Of a stretch of 64,000 nt of DNA, positions 1 through 8,188 are shown piece by piece. Location of the stretch: positions 62,001 through 126,000 of the forward strand of contig NZ_JFBL01000008.1 in assembly GCF_000597725.1 (NCBI RefSeq), given 5' to 3'. This DNA comes from Sulfurospirillum arcachonense DSM 9755. GTDB lineage: Bacteria > Campylobacterota > Campylobacteria > Campylobacterales > Sulfurospirillaceae. The position numbers and the translations under genes are program-made. The notes under the pieces were generated by a model, which was given only the letters and a program-made list of their open reading frames with translations, was not told the DNA's origin and searched no databases. Each line of letters begins with the position of its first letter. Position 1 is the stretch's first letter.

Positions 1-25
1 TATTTTCATTATCGATTGTGTTCAT
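1..25 (-). CDS. Start of a divergent gene running off the left edge (partial)
   Basis: Reading leftwards, an ATG at 25-23 opens a frame MNTIDNEN that leaves the window after eight codons. An AAGGA ribosome binding site at 33-37 lies seven bases upstream, which supports a real start. The gene would be divergent from rlmB at 188. Nothing can be said about its product from eight residues. Confidence 0.4.
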
Positions 26-60
26 AAAATAATCCTTTTTTTGTGGTATATATTATTATA

Positions 61-80
61 GTTCTCAATAAATTAAGAAC
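61..80. promoter_or_regulatory. Imperfect dyad between divergent genes
   Basis: GTTCT and AGAAC arms flank an AT-rich centre in a 20-base near-palindrome, midway between the divergent gene at the left edge and rlmB. It could be an operator or chance symmetry in AT-rich DNA. The rest of 26-187 is AT-rich with no other feature I can support. Confidence 0.2.
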
Positions 81-187
81 AAGTTAAAAATTAGAATAGT
101 ATTAGAAAGTAAGTAAAATGGAACAAATATTTCTCATTAAAATTACTCTTTGACATTATTTTAAGTGATTTTAGATACAATAAATCC

Positions 188-871
188 ATGATTATATATG
201 GCAAACAATTATTTTTACATGTACTTAATAACTATCCTAATAGGTTGAAGACAGTTTACTTAGCAAAGAAGTGTGAGCAAAAACTTTTTTCAACAATTGC
301 GAATGCGACTAGTACAATAGTTCGTGTTGACAATCAGAAGGCACAATCACTTAGTCGTGGAGGAAATCACCAAGGGTTTATTGCTGAGATTGAAGATTTA
401 GAATATAGTGATTTTAGTGTAGTTAAAAACGGTTCATTTTTAGTAATTTTAAATGAAATAACAGATGTTGGAAATATAGGTGCAATAGTAAGAAGTGCAT
501 ATGCTTTCGGAGCTGATGGTGTTATTATTAGTGGAATAAAAAGTGTTAATTTAGAAGCAATTATACGTTCAAGTAGTGCAGCTGTTTTTGAATTACCAAT
601 TATACTTTACCCTTCTGCTTTAGACATGGCAAATGAGTTAAAGCAAGTAGGTTTTACTCTTTATGGGGCAGATATGAATGGTATGAATGTAAATGAGGTA
701 AAATTTGATTCTAAAGTAGCTTTGGTTATGGGAAGTGAAGGTGAAGGAATCAATAAAAAAGTAAAAGCAAAATTAGATAAAATTATTTCAATAAAAATGG
801 CGAGAGCTTTTGACTCTTTGAATGTGAGTGCGGCAACAGCGGTGATATGTGACAGGATTACTAATGGATAA
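188..871 (+). CDS. rlmB: SpoU/TrmH-family rRNA 2'-O-ribose methyltransferase (RlmB-like)
   Basis: A 227-residue protein that should transfer methyl from SAM to a ribose 2'-OH in 23S rRNA (Gm2251 in E. coli RlmB). All three SPOUT motifs are visible: NEITDVGNIGAIVRSA (about 94-109), MGSEGEGI (about 181-188) and the C-terminal SLNVSAATAV that forms the trefoil knot. An N-terminal substrate-binding region of about 85 residues precedes them, as in RlmB rather than the short TrmL type. It overlaps the next gene by eight bases. In C. jejuni an rRNA methylase also precedes two envelope proteins and an aminotransferase. Family assignment is firm; the exact nucleotide modified is inferred. Confidence 0.85.
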   Translation: MIIYGKQLFLHVLNNYPNRLKTVYLAKKCEQKLFSTIANATSTIVRVDNQKAQSLSRGGNHQGFIAEIEDLEYSDFSVVKNGSFLVILNEITDVGNIGAIVRSAYAFGADGVIISGIKSVNLEAIIRSSSAAVFELPIILYPSALDMANELKQVGFTLYGADMNGMNVNEVKFDSKVALVMGSEGEGINKKVKAKLDKIISIKMARAFDSLNVSAATAVICDRITNG

Positions 872-1799
872 GATTAAGGTACTTGAAGAGATAGGATTAA
901 AAAAGGTTTCACAAGAGACTCATATAGAAGAGAAATATATAAAATATATGATAGATTGTGATTTTGATAAATTAAATAGAATCAATACTTTAGGTTTTGT
1001 TAAAATACTTTCTCGAGAGTATCAGTTGGATTTATCTACTTGGAATGAAGCCTTTGAAGAGTATTGGCAGGAAAATCGCCATGAGGAAGACAATGATGGT
1101 CTTTTTATCGTCGTAGATGATAATAAAAAAAGTAAGAAATTTTTAGTTTTTTTATTGATACTTTTAGTTGGGAGTATTCTTAGTATACTGTTCTCTATAT
1201 TTCAAGATAAAATTGATTTTGTTAATTACATGAATAATGGAACATCAAGTTATGAACAAGCAAGTATAGTTCAAGAGACACAAGAATCATTGGATATGGT
1301 TAAGAATAACGACCAAGAAGATAATGCAACCATCGCACAAATCAATGCAGATGAAACTTTGGATGAAACTGTAGATACAGTAGTTCAAGAAGATGTAGAA
1401 AAAGAAGAAATTATACAAACTGTTGATAAAAATGATACTGTAGATACAGAAAAAAAAATTCCAATTAATGAGACAATAACAAAAACAGAAGTTTATGAAA
1501 AAAATAGTCCTAGATTTAAAGATGAAGCGATAATTATTCCACATAATAAGTTATGGGTAGGTATAATTTATCTTGATGACAAAAAAAGAAGGTCATATTT
1601 AGGTGAGGGAAATTTTTCTATTGATATATCACGAGAACAGATTATAACAACAGGACATGGAAGTTTTGATCTTTCTGCAAAAGATGGAATAAAAAAATTT
1701 AATAAACAAGCTCCAATGAGATTTTTAGTTAAAGATGCAAATATAACAGAGATAAGTTGGAGAAGATTTAGAGAACTAAATGAGGGTAAAGCTTGGTAA
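864..1799 (+). CDS. Single-pass membrane protein with N-terminal HTH-like domain (RodZ-like layout)
   Basis: I choose ATG 864, inside the rlmB stop region, over the upstream GTG at 849, because the next codons (MDKIKVLEEIG) begin the fold; that gives 311 residues. The first 70 residues look like a helix-turn-helix of the RodZ/Xre type (KVSQETHIEEKYIKYMID). A strongly hydrophobic segment follows at about 88-108, then an acidic, Glu/Asp/Thr-rich linker, and a C-terminal beta-rich domain of about 100 residues. The layout (cytoplasmic HTH, one membrane pass, periplasmic domain) is that of RodZ, the MreB anchor, but sequence identity to RodZ is not obvious, so the function is only suggested. Confidence 0.6.
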   Translation: MDKIKVLEEIGLKKVSQETHIEEKYIKYMIDCDFDKLNRINTLGFVKILSREYQLDLSTWNEAFEEYWQENRHEEDNDGLFIVVDDNKKSKKFLVFLLILLVGSILSILFSIFQDKIDFVNYMNNGTSSYEQASIVQETQESLDMVKNNDQEDNATIAQINADETLDETVDTVVQEDVEKEEIIQTVDKNDTVDTEKKIPINETITKTEVYEKNSPRFKDEAIIIPHNKLWVGIIYLDDKKRRSYLGEGNFSIDISREQIITTGHGSFDLSAKDGIKKFNKQAPMRFLVKDANITEISWRRFRELNEGKAW

Positions 1800-2614
1800 G
1801 AATTGCCTTAGTATTGTTTTTTATAACGACGTTTATCCAAGCAAGTTTATTAGACAAAAAAATTGAACACTTTATTGGTCAAAGACAGTATAAAATACAA
1901 AAAAATTTAATAAAAATTTTATTTAAAGATAAAAATGAGTTTTTAAATACGGATAAAAGTGTTAATGACATTAAAGTGTTAACAAAACTTAAAACAAGTG
2001 GTCTTTTAAAACTATTTTACAATAATCCCCAAAAGTTAAATTTATCATTTTTTACTAAAGATAATTCATTGATTTTTATGAGAGTTATTAACGAATCACT
2101 TTTGTCAATGGGATATAACTTTTTTTTAACAAAACGAGCTTTAAAAGATGAAAATGGATTTCTATGGGAAATAATTATCTCAACAGAACATATAGTAGAT
2201 CCAACAATTTTTGCAAAAAGGTTGGAAGTAAGGGGTTGCTATATTAAAGAGATAGATAAAAAAAGTGAAAATGAATGGATTTATGAAATAAATACAGATA
2301 ATATAAAAGTTGATGCAAAACAAGTGGAACCAAATACAACAGTAAAGCTAAAAAAACCTATAAAACCTTATTGGATCAATGTAAAAGAGATGAAAAGTAT
2401 CTCTTTTCGTTCACGAATAGCAGACAAGTGGTATCCAAATATAGTTTTTTATGATGAAAAACTACATATAGTTAAAGATTACAGAAAAGATGAAATAACA
2501 AATACTTTAAAGATAAATATTCCAAGAGATGCAAAATATGTTAAAGTAGCCGATATATACACTTTAGATAATATCAAAAGAGGAATCTCTATATATCTTA
2601 GAAGTAGAAATTAA
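1793..2614 (+). CDS. Conserved periplasmic protein of unknown function
   Basis: Starts with TTG at 1793, overlapping the stop of the previous gene by seven bases, which suggests translational coupling. The first 17 residues (VRIALVLFFITTFIQAS) form a short signal peptide or anchor; the remaining 255 or so residues are charged, with lysine-rich stretches and no cysteines in a haem or disulfide pattern that I recognise. The coupled pair of this gene and the membrane protein before it, between an rRNA methylase and an aminotransferase, matches the order in C. jejuni, where it is annotated only as a periplasmic protein. Confidence 0.65.
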   Translation: MVRIALVLFFITTFIQASLLDKKIEHFIGQRQYKIQKNLIKILFKDKNEFLNTDKSVNDIKVLTKLKTSGLLKLFYNNPQKLNLSFFTKDNSLIFMRVINESLLSMGYNFFLTKRALKDENGFLWEIIISTEHIVDPTIFAKRLEVRGCYIKEIDKKSENEWIYEINTDNIKVDAKQVEPNTTVKLKKPIKPYWINVKEMKSISFRSRIADKWYPNIVFYDEKLHIVKDYRKDEITNTLKINIPRDAKYVKVADIYTLDNIKRGISIYLRSRN

Positions 2615-2616
2615 AA

Positions 2617-2675
2617 AAATCTTGGTAAAGCCGTATCTTTAGTGATATGAATTTATCTGGACGAGTTTAGATAAA
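2617..2675 (+). promoter_or_regulatory. Structured leader element, copy 1
   Basis: AAATC (2617-2621) can pair with G-ATTT (2649-2654, one bulged A), enclosing the stem-loop AAAG/CTTT (2627-2630 with 2637-2640). A second hairpin, TTTATCTGGAC / GTTTAGATAAA (2652-2662 with 2665-2675), lies 30 bases before the next start. The string TTTAGTGATATGAATTT matches copies at 12277 and 40749 (minus strand). Confidence 0.45.
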
Positions 2676-2705
2676 AGAAAAAATTAAATTAAAAGGAGAA
2701 ATAAT

Positions 2706-3929
2706 ATGTTCGATGAAATTAGGTTTAACACAATTGAAAGATTACCAAATTATGTATTTGCAGAAATAAACGAGATTAAGCTTAATGCCAGAAGATCTGG
2801 TGAAGACATAATAGATTTCTCTATGGGAAACCCAGATAGTAGAACACCACAGCATATAATAGATAAACTAATTGAATCAGCAAATAAAGATAAAACTCAT
2901 GGTTATAGTGCAAGTAAGGGTATTTATAAACTTAGACTTGCTATTTGTAAATGGTATAGTAGAAAATATGGGGTTGATATAGACCCAGATCGTGAAGCAG
3001 TGGCTACTTTAGGAAGTAAAGAAGGATATGTACATTTAGTTCAAGCTATAACAAATCCTGGTGATGTTGCTATTGTTCCAGATCCTGCTTATCCTATACA
3101 TTCTCATGCTTTTATTATTGCTGGTGGTAATGTACATAAAATGGGTTTAGAATGGAATGAAAAATATGAACTTGATACTAAGGCATTTTTTAAAAATTTA
3201 AAAAAAGCTTTTGCAGATTCTGTGCCAAAACCAAAATTTGTAGTAGTAAACTTCCCTCACAATCCAACGACAGTAACTGTACAAAAGAGTTTTTATGAAG
3301 AGTTAGTTGCTTATGCAAAAAAAGAGAGATTTTATATTATTAGTGATATTGCTTATGCAGATTTAACTTTTGAAGGGTATAAAACTCCTTCTATACTTGA
3401 AATTTCAGGAGCAAAAGATGTTGCAGTTGAGAGTTATACACTCTCAAAAAGCTATTCTATGGCTGGATGGAGAGTTGGTTTTATAGTTGGAAATCCAAAA
3501 CTTATAGGAGCTCTTCAAAAGATAAAATCTTGGTTTGATTATGGTATGTTTACTCCAATTCAAGTGGCTTCTACAGTAGCACTTGATGGTCCACAAGAGT
3601 GTGTGGATGAAATAATAAATACATATCAAAAAAGAAGAGATGTGTTATTGGAGAGTTTTGAAAATGCTGGTTGGAAAATAGATAAACCAAATGCTAGTAT
3701 GTTTATTTGGGCAAAAATTCCAGAGGTTGCCATGCACTTGGGCAGCATGAGTTTTGCCAAGCAGTTATTAACCGAAGCAAAAATCGCAGTAAGTCCCGGA
3801 ATTGGTTTTGGTGAAGGTGGCGAAGGTTATGTAAGAATTGCTCTTATAGAAAATGAAAATAGGATTCGCCAAGCAGCGAGAAATTTGAAAAAATATTTAA
3901 AGAGTTTAGAAAAGAGTAAAGATGCTTAA
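2706..3929 (+). CDS. PLP-dependent class I/II aminotransferase (AlaC/AlaA-like)
   Basis: At 407 residues this is a full-length fold-type I aminotransferase. The PLP lysine is Lys248 in SYTLSKSYSMAGWRVGF, the substrate-carboxylate arginine lies near the C-terminus in GYVRIALIENENRIRQAA, and the GNPDSRTP motif sits at about residue 41. These features are typical of alanine/glutamate-pyruvate transaminases of the AlaC type, so pyruvate or 2-oxoglutarate is the probable acceptor. The RBS AAGGAG is strong. The 3' end overlaps hom by eight bases, so amino acid synthesis genes are coupled here. The precise donor substrate cannot be read from sequence. Confidence 0.75.
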   Translation: MFDEIRFNTIERLPNYVFAEINEIKLNARRSGEDIIDFSMGNPDSRTPQHIIDKLIESANKDKTHGYSASKGIYKLRLAICKWYSRKYGVDIDPDREAVATLGSKEGYVHLVQAITNPGDVAIVPDPAYPIHSHAFIIAGGNVHKMGLEWNEKYELDTKAFFKNLKKAFADSVPKPKFVVVNFPHNPTTVTVQKSFYEELVAYAKKERFYIISDIAYADLTFEGYKTPSILEISGAKDVAVESYTLSKSYSMAGWRVGFIVGNPKLIGALQKIKSWFDYGMFTPIQVASTVALDGPQECVDEIINTYQKRRDVLLESFENAGWKIDKPNASMFIWAKIPEVAMHLGSMSFAKQLLTEAKIAVSPGIGFGEGGEGYVRIALIENENRIRQAARNLKKYLKSLEKSKDA

Positions 3930-5196
3930 AGTTGGAATAATTGGAGTAGGCACAGTAGGTGCAAGTGTAGTTAAAATTTTACAAGAAAATAGTGATATTA
4001 TAGAAGCAAGAAGTGGTAAAAAAATAGTTCCTATTATGGGAATTGTAAGAGATACTAGTAAGGATAGAGGGGTTAATATACCTCTTAGTAGTAATATTGA
4101 TGATGTTTTAGAAAATGATGATATTGATGTGGTGATAGAGTTGATGGGTGGAGTAGATGAGCCATTTAAAGTTGTAAAAAAAGCTCTTAAAAATGGAAAA
4201 TCTGTAGTTACAGCCAATAAAGCACTTTTGGCATATCATAGATATGAGTTACAAAGTAAAGCGGGTAATGTTCCTATTGGATTTGAAGCAAGTGTTGCTG
4301 GGGGAATTCCAATTATTAAAGCTCTTCGTGAGGGACTCAGTGCAAACCATATCAACTCCATAAAAGGTATTATGAATGGAACTTGTAACTATATTTTAAC
4401 AAAAATGATGAACGAAAATGTTGAGTTTGAAAAAGTTTTGCAAGAAGCACAAGAGTTGGGATATGCAGAAGCTGATCCAACATTTGATGTAGGTGGATTT
4501 GATGCTGCTCATAAACTTCTGATTTTAGCAAGTATTGCTTATGGTATTCATGCTAATCCTGAAGATATTTTAATAGAAGGAATTGAAAACATCAATAGCG
4601 AAGATATCTTTTTTGCAAAAGAGTTTGGTTACAGCATAAAGCATCTTACTATTGCAAAAAAATGTGATGATAGAAAAGTAGAACTTCGCGCTCATCCAGC
4701 TTTGGTACCAAGTTTGCAAATGATTGCAAAAGTAGATGATGTTATGAACGGTATTAGCGTTATTGGTGATAGAGTTGGTGAAACTATGTATTATGGACCT
4801 GGTGCTGGTGGAGATGCAACGGCTAGTGCTGTTATAGCTGATCTTATTGATATAGTAAGAGCTGGACAGAGTTCACCAATGCTTGGATTTAAAAGAACAT
4901 TAGAAGGTAGCGGTTTTACACTTTTAGATGCAAATGATATAGAAACAAAGTATTATATGAGAGTCAAAGTAGTAGACCAAGTTGGAGTTTTAGCAAAGAT
5001 TGCAAAAACTTTGTGTAGTTTTAATATTTCAATTGATAGTTTTTTACAAAAACCAGATACTAAAGATAACTCATTTGCGACGTTACTTTTTTCAACACAT
5101 AAGTGTAAAGAATTAGACATTCAAAATGCTATAACAGAGTTAGAAAAATTAGAAATATGTAAAGAAAAACCAGTGATGATTAGGATAGAAGATTAG
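3922..5196 (+). CDS. hom: Homoserine dehydrogenase with ACT domain
   Basis: Reduces aspartate semialdehyde to homoserine for threonine and methionine synthesis. The 424-residue protein opens with the Rossmann loop GIIGVGTVGASVV, shows the dehydrogenase signature at GIMNGTCNYILTKM and EADPTFDVGGFDAAHK (about 149-195), and ends with an ACT regulatory domain (about 345-424; VKVVDQVGVLAKIAKTL), which usually mediates feedback by threonine. The start overlaps the aminotransferase stop by eight bases. The downstream yraN-family gene overlaps its stop codon. Confidence 0.95.
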   Translation: MLKVGIIGVGTVGASVVKILQENSDIIEARSGKKIVPIMGIVRDTSKDRGVNIPLSSNIDDVLENDDIDVVIELMGGVDEPFKVVKKALKNGKSVVTANKALLAYHRYELQSKAGNVPIGFEASVAGGIPIIKALREGLSANHINSIKGIMNGTCNYILTKMMNENVEFEKVLQEAQELGYAEADPTFDVGGFDAAHKLLILASIAYGIHANPEDILIEGIENINSEDIFFAKEFGYSIKHLTIAKKCDDRKVELRAHPALVPSLQMIAKVDDVMNGISVIGDRVGETMYYGPGAGGDATASAVIADLIDIVRAGQSSPMLGFKRTLEGSGFTLLDANDIETKYYMRVKVVDQVGVLAKIAKTLCSFNISIDSFLQKPDTKDNSFATLLFSTHKCKELDIQNAITELEKLEICKEKPVMIRIED

Positions 5197-5518
5197 TTTA
5201 CTTATTGGTAAAATTGCCGAAAATAAAGCAGTAGAGTATCTTAGTAAAAATGGATACTCTATTGTAGAGACAAATTTTTATTCACGTTTTGGAGAAATTG
5301 ACATAATTGCAAAAAAAGATAATATATTACATTTTTTTGAAGTTAAATACTCAAAAGACTATGATCCACTCACTAGAATAACTCCAAAAAAATTAGCTAA
5401 AATAATTAAGACAGTAGATTATTACATGTATAAAAAAAATATTGACTCTGACTATCAGGTTGATGCACTTTTAGTAAATGAAAAATTAATAGAAATTGTA
5501 GAAAATATCAGCTATTAA
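5192..5518 (+). CDS. YraN/UPF0102-family protein with an apparent ATT start
   Basis: The frame encodes about 108 residues with the family pattern: GKIAENKAVEYLSKNGY, then FGEIDIIAKK and FFEVKYSK, the E-x-D ... E-x-K core of the restriction-endonuclease-like YraN fold. There is no in-frame ATG, GTG or TTG between the upstream TAG (5186-5188) and the conserved start of the domain. The best start is ATT at 5192, which overlaps the hom stop by one base and has AGGA at 5182-5185 six bases upstream. ATT at 5204 is an alternative, as is a sequencing error. C. jejuni has a homologue at the same place between hom and trxA. Function unknown; YraN proteins resemble Holliday-junction nucleases. Confidence 0.75.
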   Translation: MSLLIGKIAENKAVEYLSKNGYSIVETNFYSRFGEIDIIAKKDNILHFFEVKYSKDYDPLTRITPKKLAKIIKTVDYYMYKKNIDSDYQVDALLVNEKLIEIVENISY

Positions 5519-5560
5519 GAGTAATATTGTCTACTATGGAAAGTTTAAAGTTATAAGCTG

Positions 5561-5566
5561 TATAAT
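5561..5566 (+). promoter_or_regulatory. Candidate -10 box for trxA
   Basis: A perfect TATAAT lies 33 bases before the trxA start, in TGTATAAT context, with AT-rich DNA and no clear -35 box, as is usual for the housekeeping sigma factor in Campylobacterota. Confidence 0.4.
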
Positions 5567-5598
5567 TCGCTATAAATTAAGAAATCAAGGAGAAAATA

Positions 5599-5913
5599 AT
5601 GGGAAAATATATAGACCTAAATGCAGAAAATTTTGAAGCATCAATTGCAGAGGGAACAGCTCTAGTAGACTTTTGGGCTCCTTGGTGTGGACCTTGTCGT
5701 ATGCTAGCACCTGTAATAGAAGAATTAGCAGAAGATTTTGATGGAAAAGCTAAAATATGTAAAGTAAATACAGATGAAGAACAAGATATAGCTGTAAAAT
5801 ATGGAATTAGATCTATACCAACAATACTATTTTTTAAAGATGGTGAATTAGTAGACCAAATGGTTGGTGCATCATCAAAACAAGTTTTAGCAGATAAGAT
5901 TAATTCATTATAA
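5599..5913 (+). CDS. trxA: Thioredoxin
   Basis: A standard 104-residue thioredoxin with the active site WCGPC (Cys30/Cys33), the buried Asp24 and the cis-proline loop RSIPT at about 70-74. It carries electrons from TrxB (6474) to ribonucleotide reductase, peroxiredoxins such as Bcp (20995) and other clients in the cytoplasm. The RBS AAGGAG precedes the ATG by six bases. It has its own candidate promoter and lies in the hom-yraN-trxA-trxB order seen in C. jejuni. Confidence 0.97.
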   Translation: MGKYIDLNAENFEASIAEGTALVDFWAPWCGPCRMLAPVIEELAEDFDGKAKICKVNTDEEQDIAVKYGIRSIPTILFFKDGELVDQMVGASSKQVLADKINSL

Positions 5914-5926
5914 AATGACTTCTTTT

Positions 5927-5988
5927 TTCTCTCACCAATTATATAATTTAAGTGAGAGAAATGCAGCTTGGATGTATTTCAACCTGCA
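5927..5988 (+). promoter_or_regulatory. Structured leader element, copy 2 (may also terminate trxA)
   Basis: TTCTCTCAC (5927-5935) pairs perfectly with GTGAGAGAA (5952-5960). A second hairpin, TGCAGCTTG / CAACCTGCA (5962-5970 with 5980-5988, one mismatch), runs straight into the AGGAG ribosome binding site of the next gene. The order of parts and the GTGAGAGAAAT string match copies at 12277 and 40749. The first stem could act as a terminator, but it has no U-tract after it. Confidence 0.45.
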
Positions 5989-5999
5989 GGAGAAGTTAA

Positions 6000-6440
6000 A
6001 TGAATAGGGGGAGAGGACAATTCTCCCTTGTTTTTGCTTCTTTTTTTGGTGCAGCGCTTATAGCTGCCGCTTTCGCATACTCTAATTATAGATTTTCTGA
6101 ATATAAATTTATTGACTTTTCTAAATGGACTTTTTATACCAAAAAAGATATTTTTCATCCGATAAGTGATAAATATACAGTAATTATATATAGCTCAAAC
6201 ATGCAAGAACTTAATACTGTTTTAGATAAAATATCTAAAGATAATCCTATAATAGCCATTGATATGTTTCAGCAAAAAAGAGGTAAAGAAGGTAATGTTT
6301 TGTATATTGCAAGTGGTATGAATACTCTTTTAAAAGTTATTCAAAGGTTCAATATATATGAACTTCCAAGTGCTTTTGCATTAAAAAGATTTAAAGGTAC
6401 TCGATTTAAACAAGATAGTTTAATCGAAGTGGTAGAATAA
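6000..6440 (+). CDS. Small membrane-anchored protein between trxA and trxB
   Basis: A 146-residue protein with strong RBS AGGAG. Residues 9-27 (SLVFASFFGAALIAAAFAY) form one membrane segment; the remaining 115 residues are soluble and rich in Lys, Ile and Phe. The C-terminal part (YTVIIYSSNMQELNTVLDKI ... YELPSAFALKRF) looks like alternating strands and helices and could be a thioredoxin-like fold, but the CxxC is absent. The position suggests a link to thiol chemistry or envelope redox; I do not recognise the family. Confidence 0.6.
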   Translation: MNRGRGQFSLVFASFFGAALIAAAFAYSNYRFSEYKFIDFSKWTFYTKKDIFHPISDKYTVIIYSSNMQELNTVLDKISKDNPIIAIDMFQQKRGKEGNVLYIASGMNTLLKVIQRFNIYELPSAFALKRFKGTRFKQDSLIEVVE

Positions 6441-6473
6441 ATTATAATTTCTTGAGTAAAAAGGTATGGTAGA

Positions 6474-7406
6474 ATGATAGATTTAGCAATAATAGGTGGA
6501 GGACCTGCTGGTTTGACAGCTGGTTTATATGCCACTCGTGGTGGACTAAAAGATGTTATTATGTTTGAAAAAGGTATGCCTGGAGGACAAATTACAGGAA
6601 GTAGTGAGATAGAAAACTATCCTGGAATTTCTCATGAGGTTACTGGTATGGAACTCATGGAAAATTGGCCAGAGCAATCTATGCGTTTTGGAATGAAACA
6701 TAGCATGGATGAAGTTACGAGAGTTACTAAAAGAGATGATGGTATTTTTGAAGTATCAGTTATGGGTAAAGATATTGTTGAAGCAAAAAGTGTTGTTGTT
6801 GCAACAGGAAGTACACCTAGACGCGCAGGAGTAGAAGGAGAAGAAAAATTATTTGGAAAAGGCGTGAGCACTTGTGCTACATGTGATGGATTTTTTTATA
6901 AAGGAAAAGAAGTTGCTGTTTTGGGTGGTGGCGATACTGCTCTTGAAGAAGCACTTTATCTTGCAAATATTTGTTCAAAAGTATATCTGATTCATAGAAG
7001 AGATACATTTAGAGCATCTCCTATTACAATAGAAAAAGTAAAAAATAATGAAAAAATTGAACTTATATTAAATTCAGGTGTTAAAGAAATTCTTGGTGAT
7101 ATGATGGGTGTTACGGGAGTTGTTGTATCTGGTAAAGATAAGAGTGAAAAGACATTGGATGTTCCTGGAATTTTTGTTTTTGTCGGAATGAATGTCAATA
7201 ACTCGATTTTATTACAAGAAGATGGAAGTTATTTATGTGATTTAGATGATAATGGAAATGTTATTGTTGATTTAAAAATGAAAACTTCTGTAAAAGGATT
7301 ATTTGCAGCAGGTGATATTAGAATTGATGCAGCAAAACAAGTAGTTTGTGCAGCAGGTGATGGTGCAGTAGCAGGAATACAAGCTTTAGAATACGTAAAC
7401 GATTAA
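6474..7406 (+). CDS. trxB: Thioredoxin reductase
   Basis: A 310-residue flavoprotein that uses NADPH to reduce thioredoxin. FAD-binding [15 protein letters not shown] is at about 9-23, the redox-active CATC is Cys134/Cys137, the NADPH-binding [13 protein letters not shown] follows at about 149-161, and the C-terminal FAD motif GLFAAGDIR is at about 281. The length is normal for the low-molecular-weight class. Its RBS is weak (AAGG, 13 bases upstream). It sits 33 bases downstream of the small membrane protein and ten bases before dapB, so it is probably part of one transcript. Confidence 0.96.
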   Translation: MIDLAIIGGGPAGLTAGLYATRGGLKDVIMFEKGMPGGQITGSSEIENYPGISHEVTGMELMENWPEQSMRFGMKHSMDEVTRVTKRDDGIFEVSVMGKDIVEAKSVVVATGSTPRRAGVEGEEKLFGKGVSTCATCDGFFYKGKEVAVLGGGDTALEEALYLANICSKVYLIHRRDTFRASPITIEKVKNNEKIELILNSGVKEILGDMMGVTGVVVSGKDKSEKTLDVPGIFVFVGMNVNNSILLQEDGSYLCDLDDNGNVIVDLKMKTSVKGLFAAGDIRIDAAKQVVCAAGDGAVAGIQALEYVND

Positions 7407-7416
7407 GGATAAATAA

Positions 7417-8187
7417 GTGATTAATGTTGGGATACATGGTTCAACGGGTAGAGTAGGGAGACTTTTAATAGAAAATTTAAAAAAAGAAGAAGATGCTCAG
7501 GTTTCTGTACTTCATGCAATTGAAGAGTTTGATTTTCCTCTTCCTGATGATGTTGAAGTGACAAGTGAGACTCATACTCTTTTGCAAAACAGTGATGTTA
7601 TCATAGATTTTACAATAGCGATGGGAACAGAAGCACTTTTAGAAGAAGCTATAAAGAATCCTACGCCTTTAGTAATTGGTACAACAGGGCTTAGTGAACA
7701 TCAACTTAATCTTTTAAAAGAAGCAAGTACCAAAATGCCTATACTTTACTCTACAAATATGTCACTTGGTGTTGCTGTTATGAACAAACTAGTAGAGTTA
7801 GCTTCAAAAAGTTTAAGTGATTTTGATATAGAGATAGTTGAACAACATCATAGGTATAAAAAAGACGCACCTAGTGGAACAGCAATTACTTTAGGTGAAC
7901 ATGCTGCACGTGGTCGAGGATTAGAACTTGATGATGTTAGGGTAAGCGGAAGAAATGGACTTATTGGTGAGAGAAGTAAAGATGAAATTGCTATTATGGC
8001 TCTTCGTGGTGGAGATATTGTAGGACGACATACGGTTGGTTTTTATAATGATGGTGAATTTATAGAATTAAACCATACAGCAACAAGTAGAGATACTTTT
8101 GCAAAAGGTGCTCTAAGAGCAACAAAATGGATAGTAAATCAACCAAATGGTTTATACCATATAAGTGATTGTTTAGGATTAAATTAA
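7417..8187 (+). CDS. dapB: 4-hydroxy-tetrahydrodipicolinate reductase
   Basis: Catalyses the NAD(P)H-dependent reduction of HTPA to tetrahydrodipicolinate in lysine and diaminopimelate synthesis. The start is GTG at 7417, with AAGGA upstream, chosen because it directly precedes the Rossmann motif GIHGSTGRVGRLL. The catalytic segment EQHHRYKKDAPSGTA (about 143-157) and the C-terminal GRHTVGF are intact. The length is 256 residues. purF follows after a single base, indicating an operon. Confidence 0.96.
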   Translation: MINVGIHGSTGRVGRLLIENLKKEEDAQVSVLHAIEEFDFPLPDDVEVTSETHTLLQNSDVIIDFTIAMGTEALLEEAIKNPTPLVIGTTGLSEHQLNLLKEASTKMPILYSTNMSLGVAVMNKLVELASKSLSDFDIEIVEQHHRYKKDAPSGTAITLGEHAARGRGLELDDVRVSGRNGLIGERSKDEIAIMALRGGDIVGRHTVGFYNDGEFIELNHTATSRDTFAKGALRATKWIVNQPNGLYHISDCLGLN

Positions 8188-8188
8188 A

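Noticed and set aside
150-181. TTGACA and TACAAT as a sigma-70 promoter for rlmB
   Set aside because: Spacing is 20 bases, beyond the usual 16-18, and the -10 would leave almost no leader.
849-866. GTG at 849 as the start of the RodZ-like gene
   Set aside because: It lies five codons upstream inside rlmB with no RBS advantage; ATG 864 begins the recognisable domain.
1287-1544. Opposite-strand frame over the RodZ-like gene's linker
   Set aside because: A shadow of low-complexity Glu/Asp/Thr codons; composition is Phe/Ile/Cys-rich and no RBS is present.
6879-6884. ACATGT at 6879, 14615, 20884, 28254, 37029, 37857, 53021 and 53109 as members of the palindrome family
   Set aside because: They have the six-base core but lack the TTT/AAA flank on either side with TA, so they fit chance occurrence.
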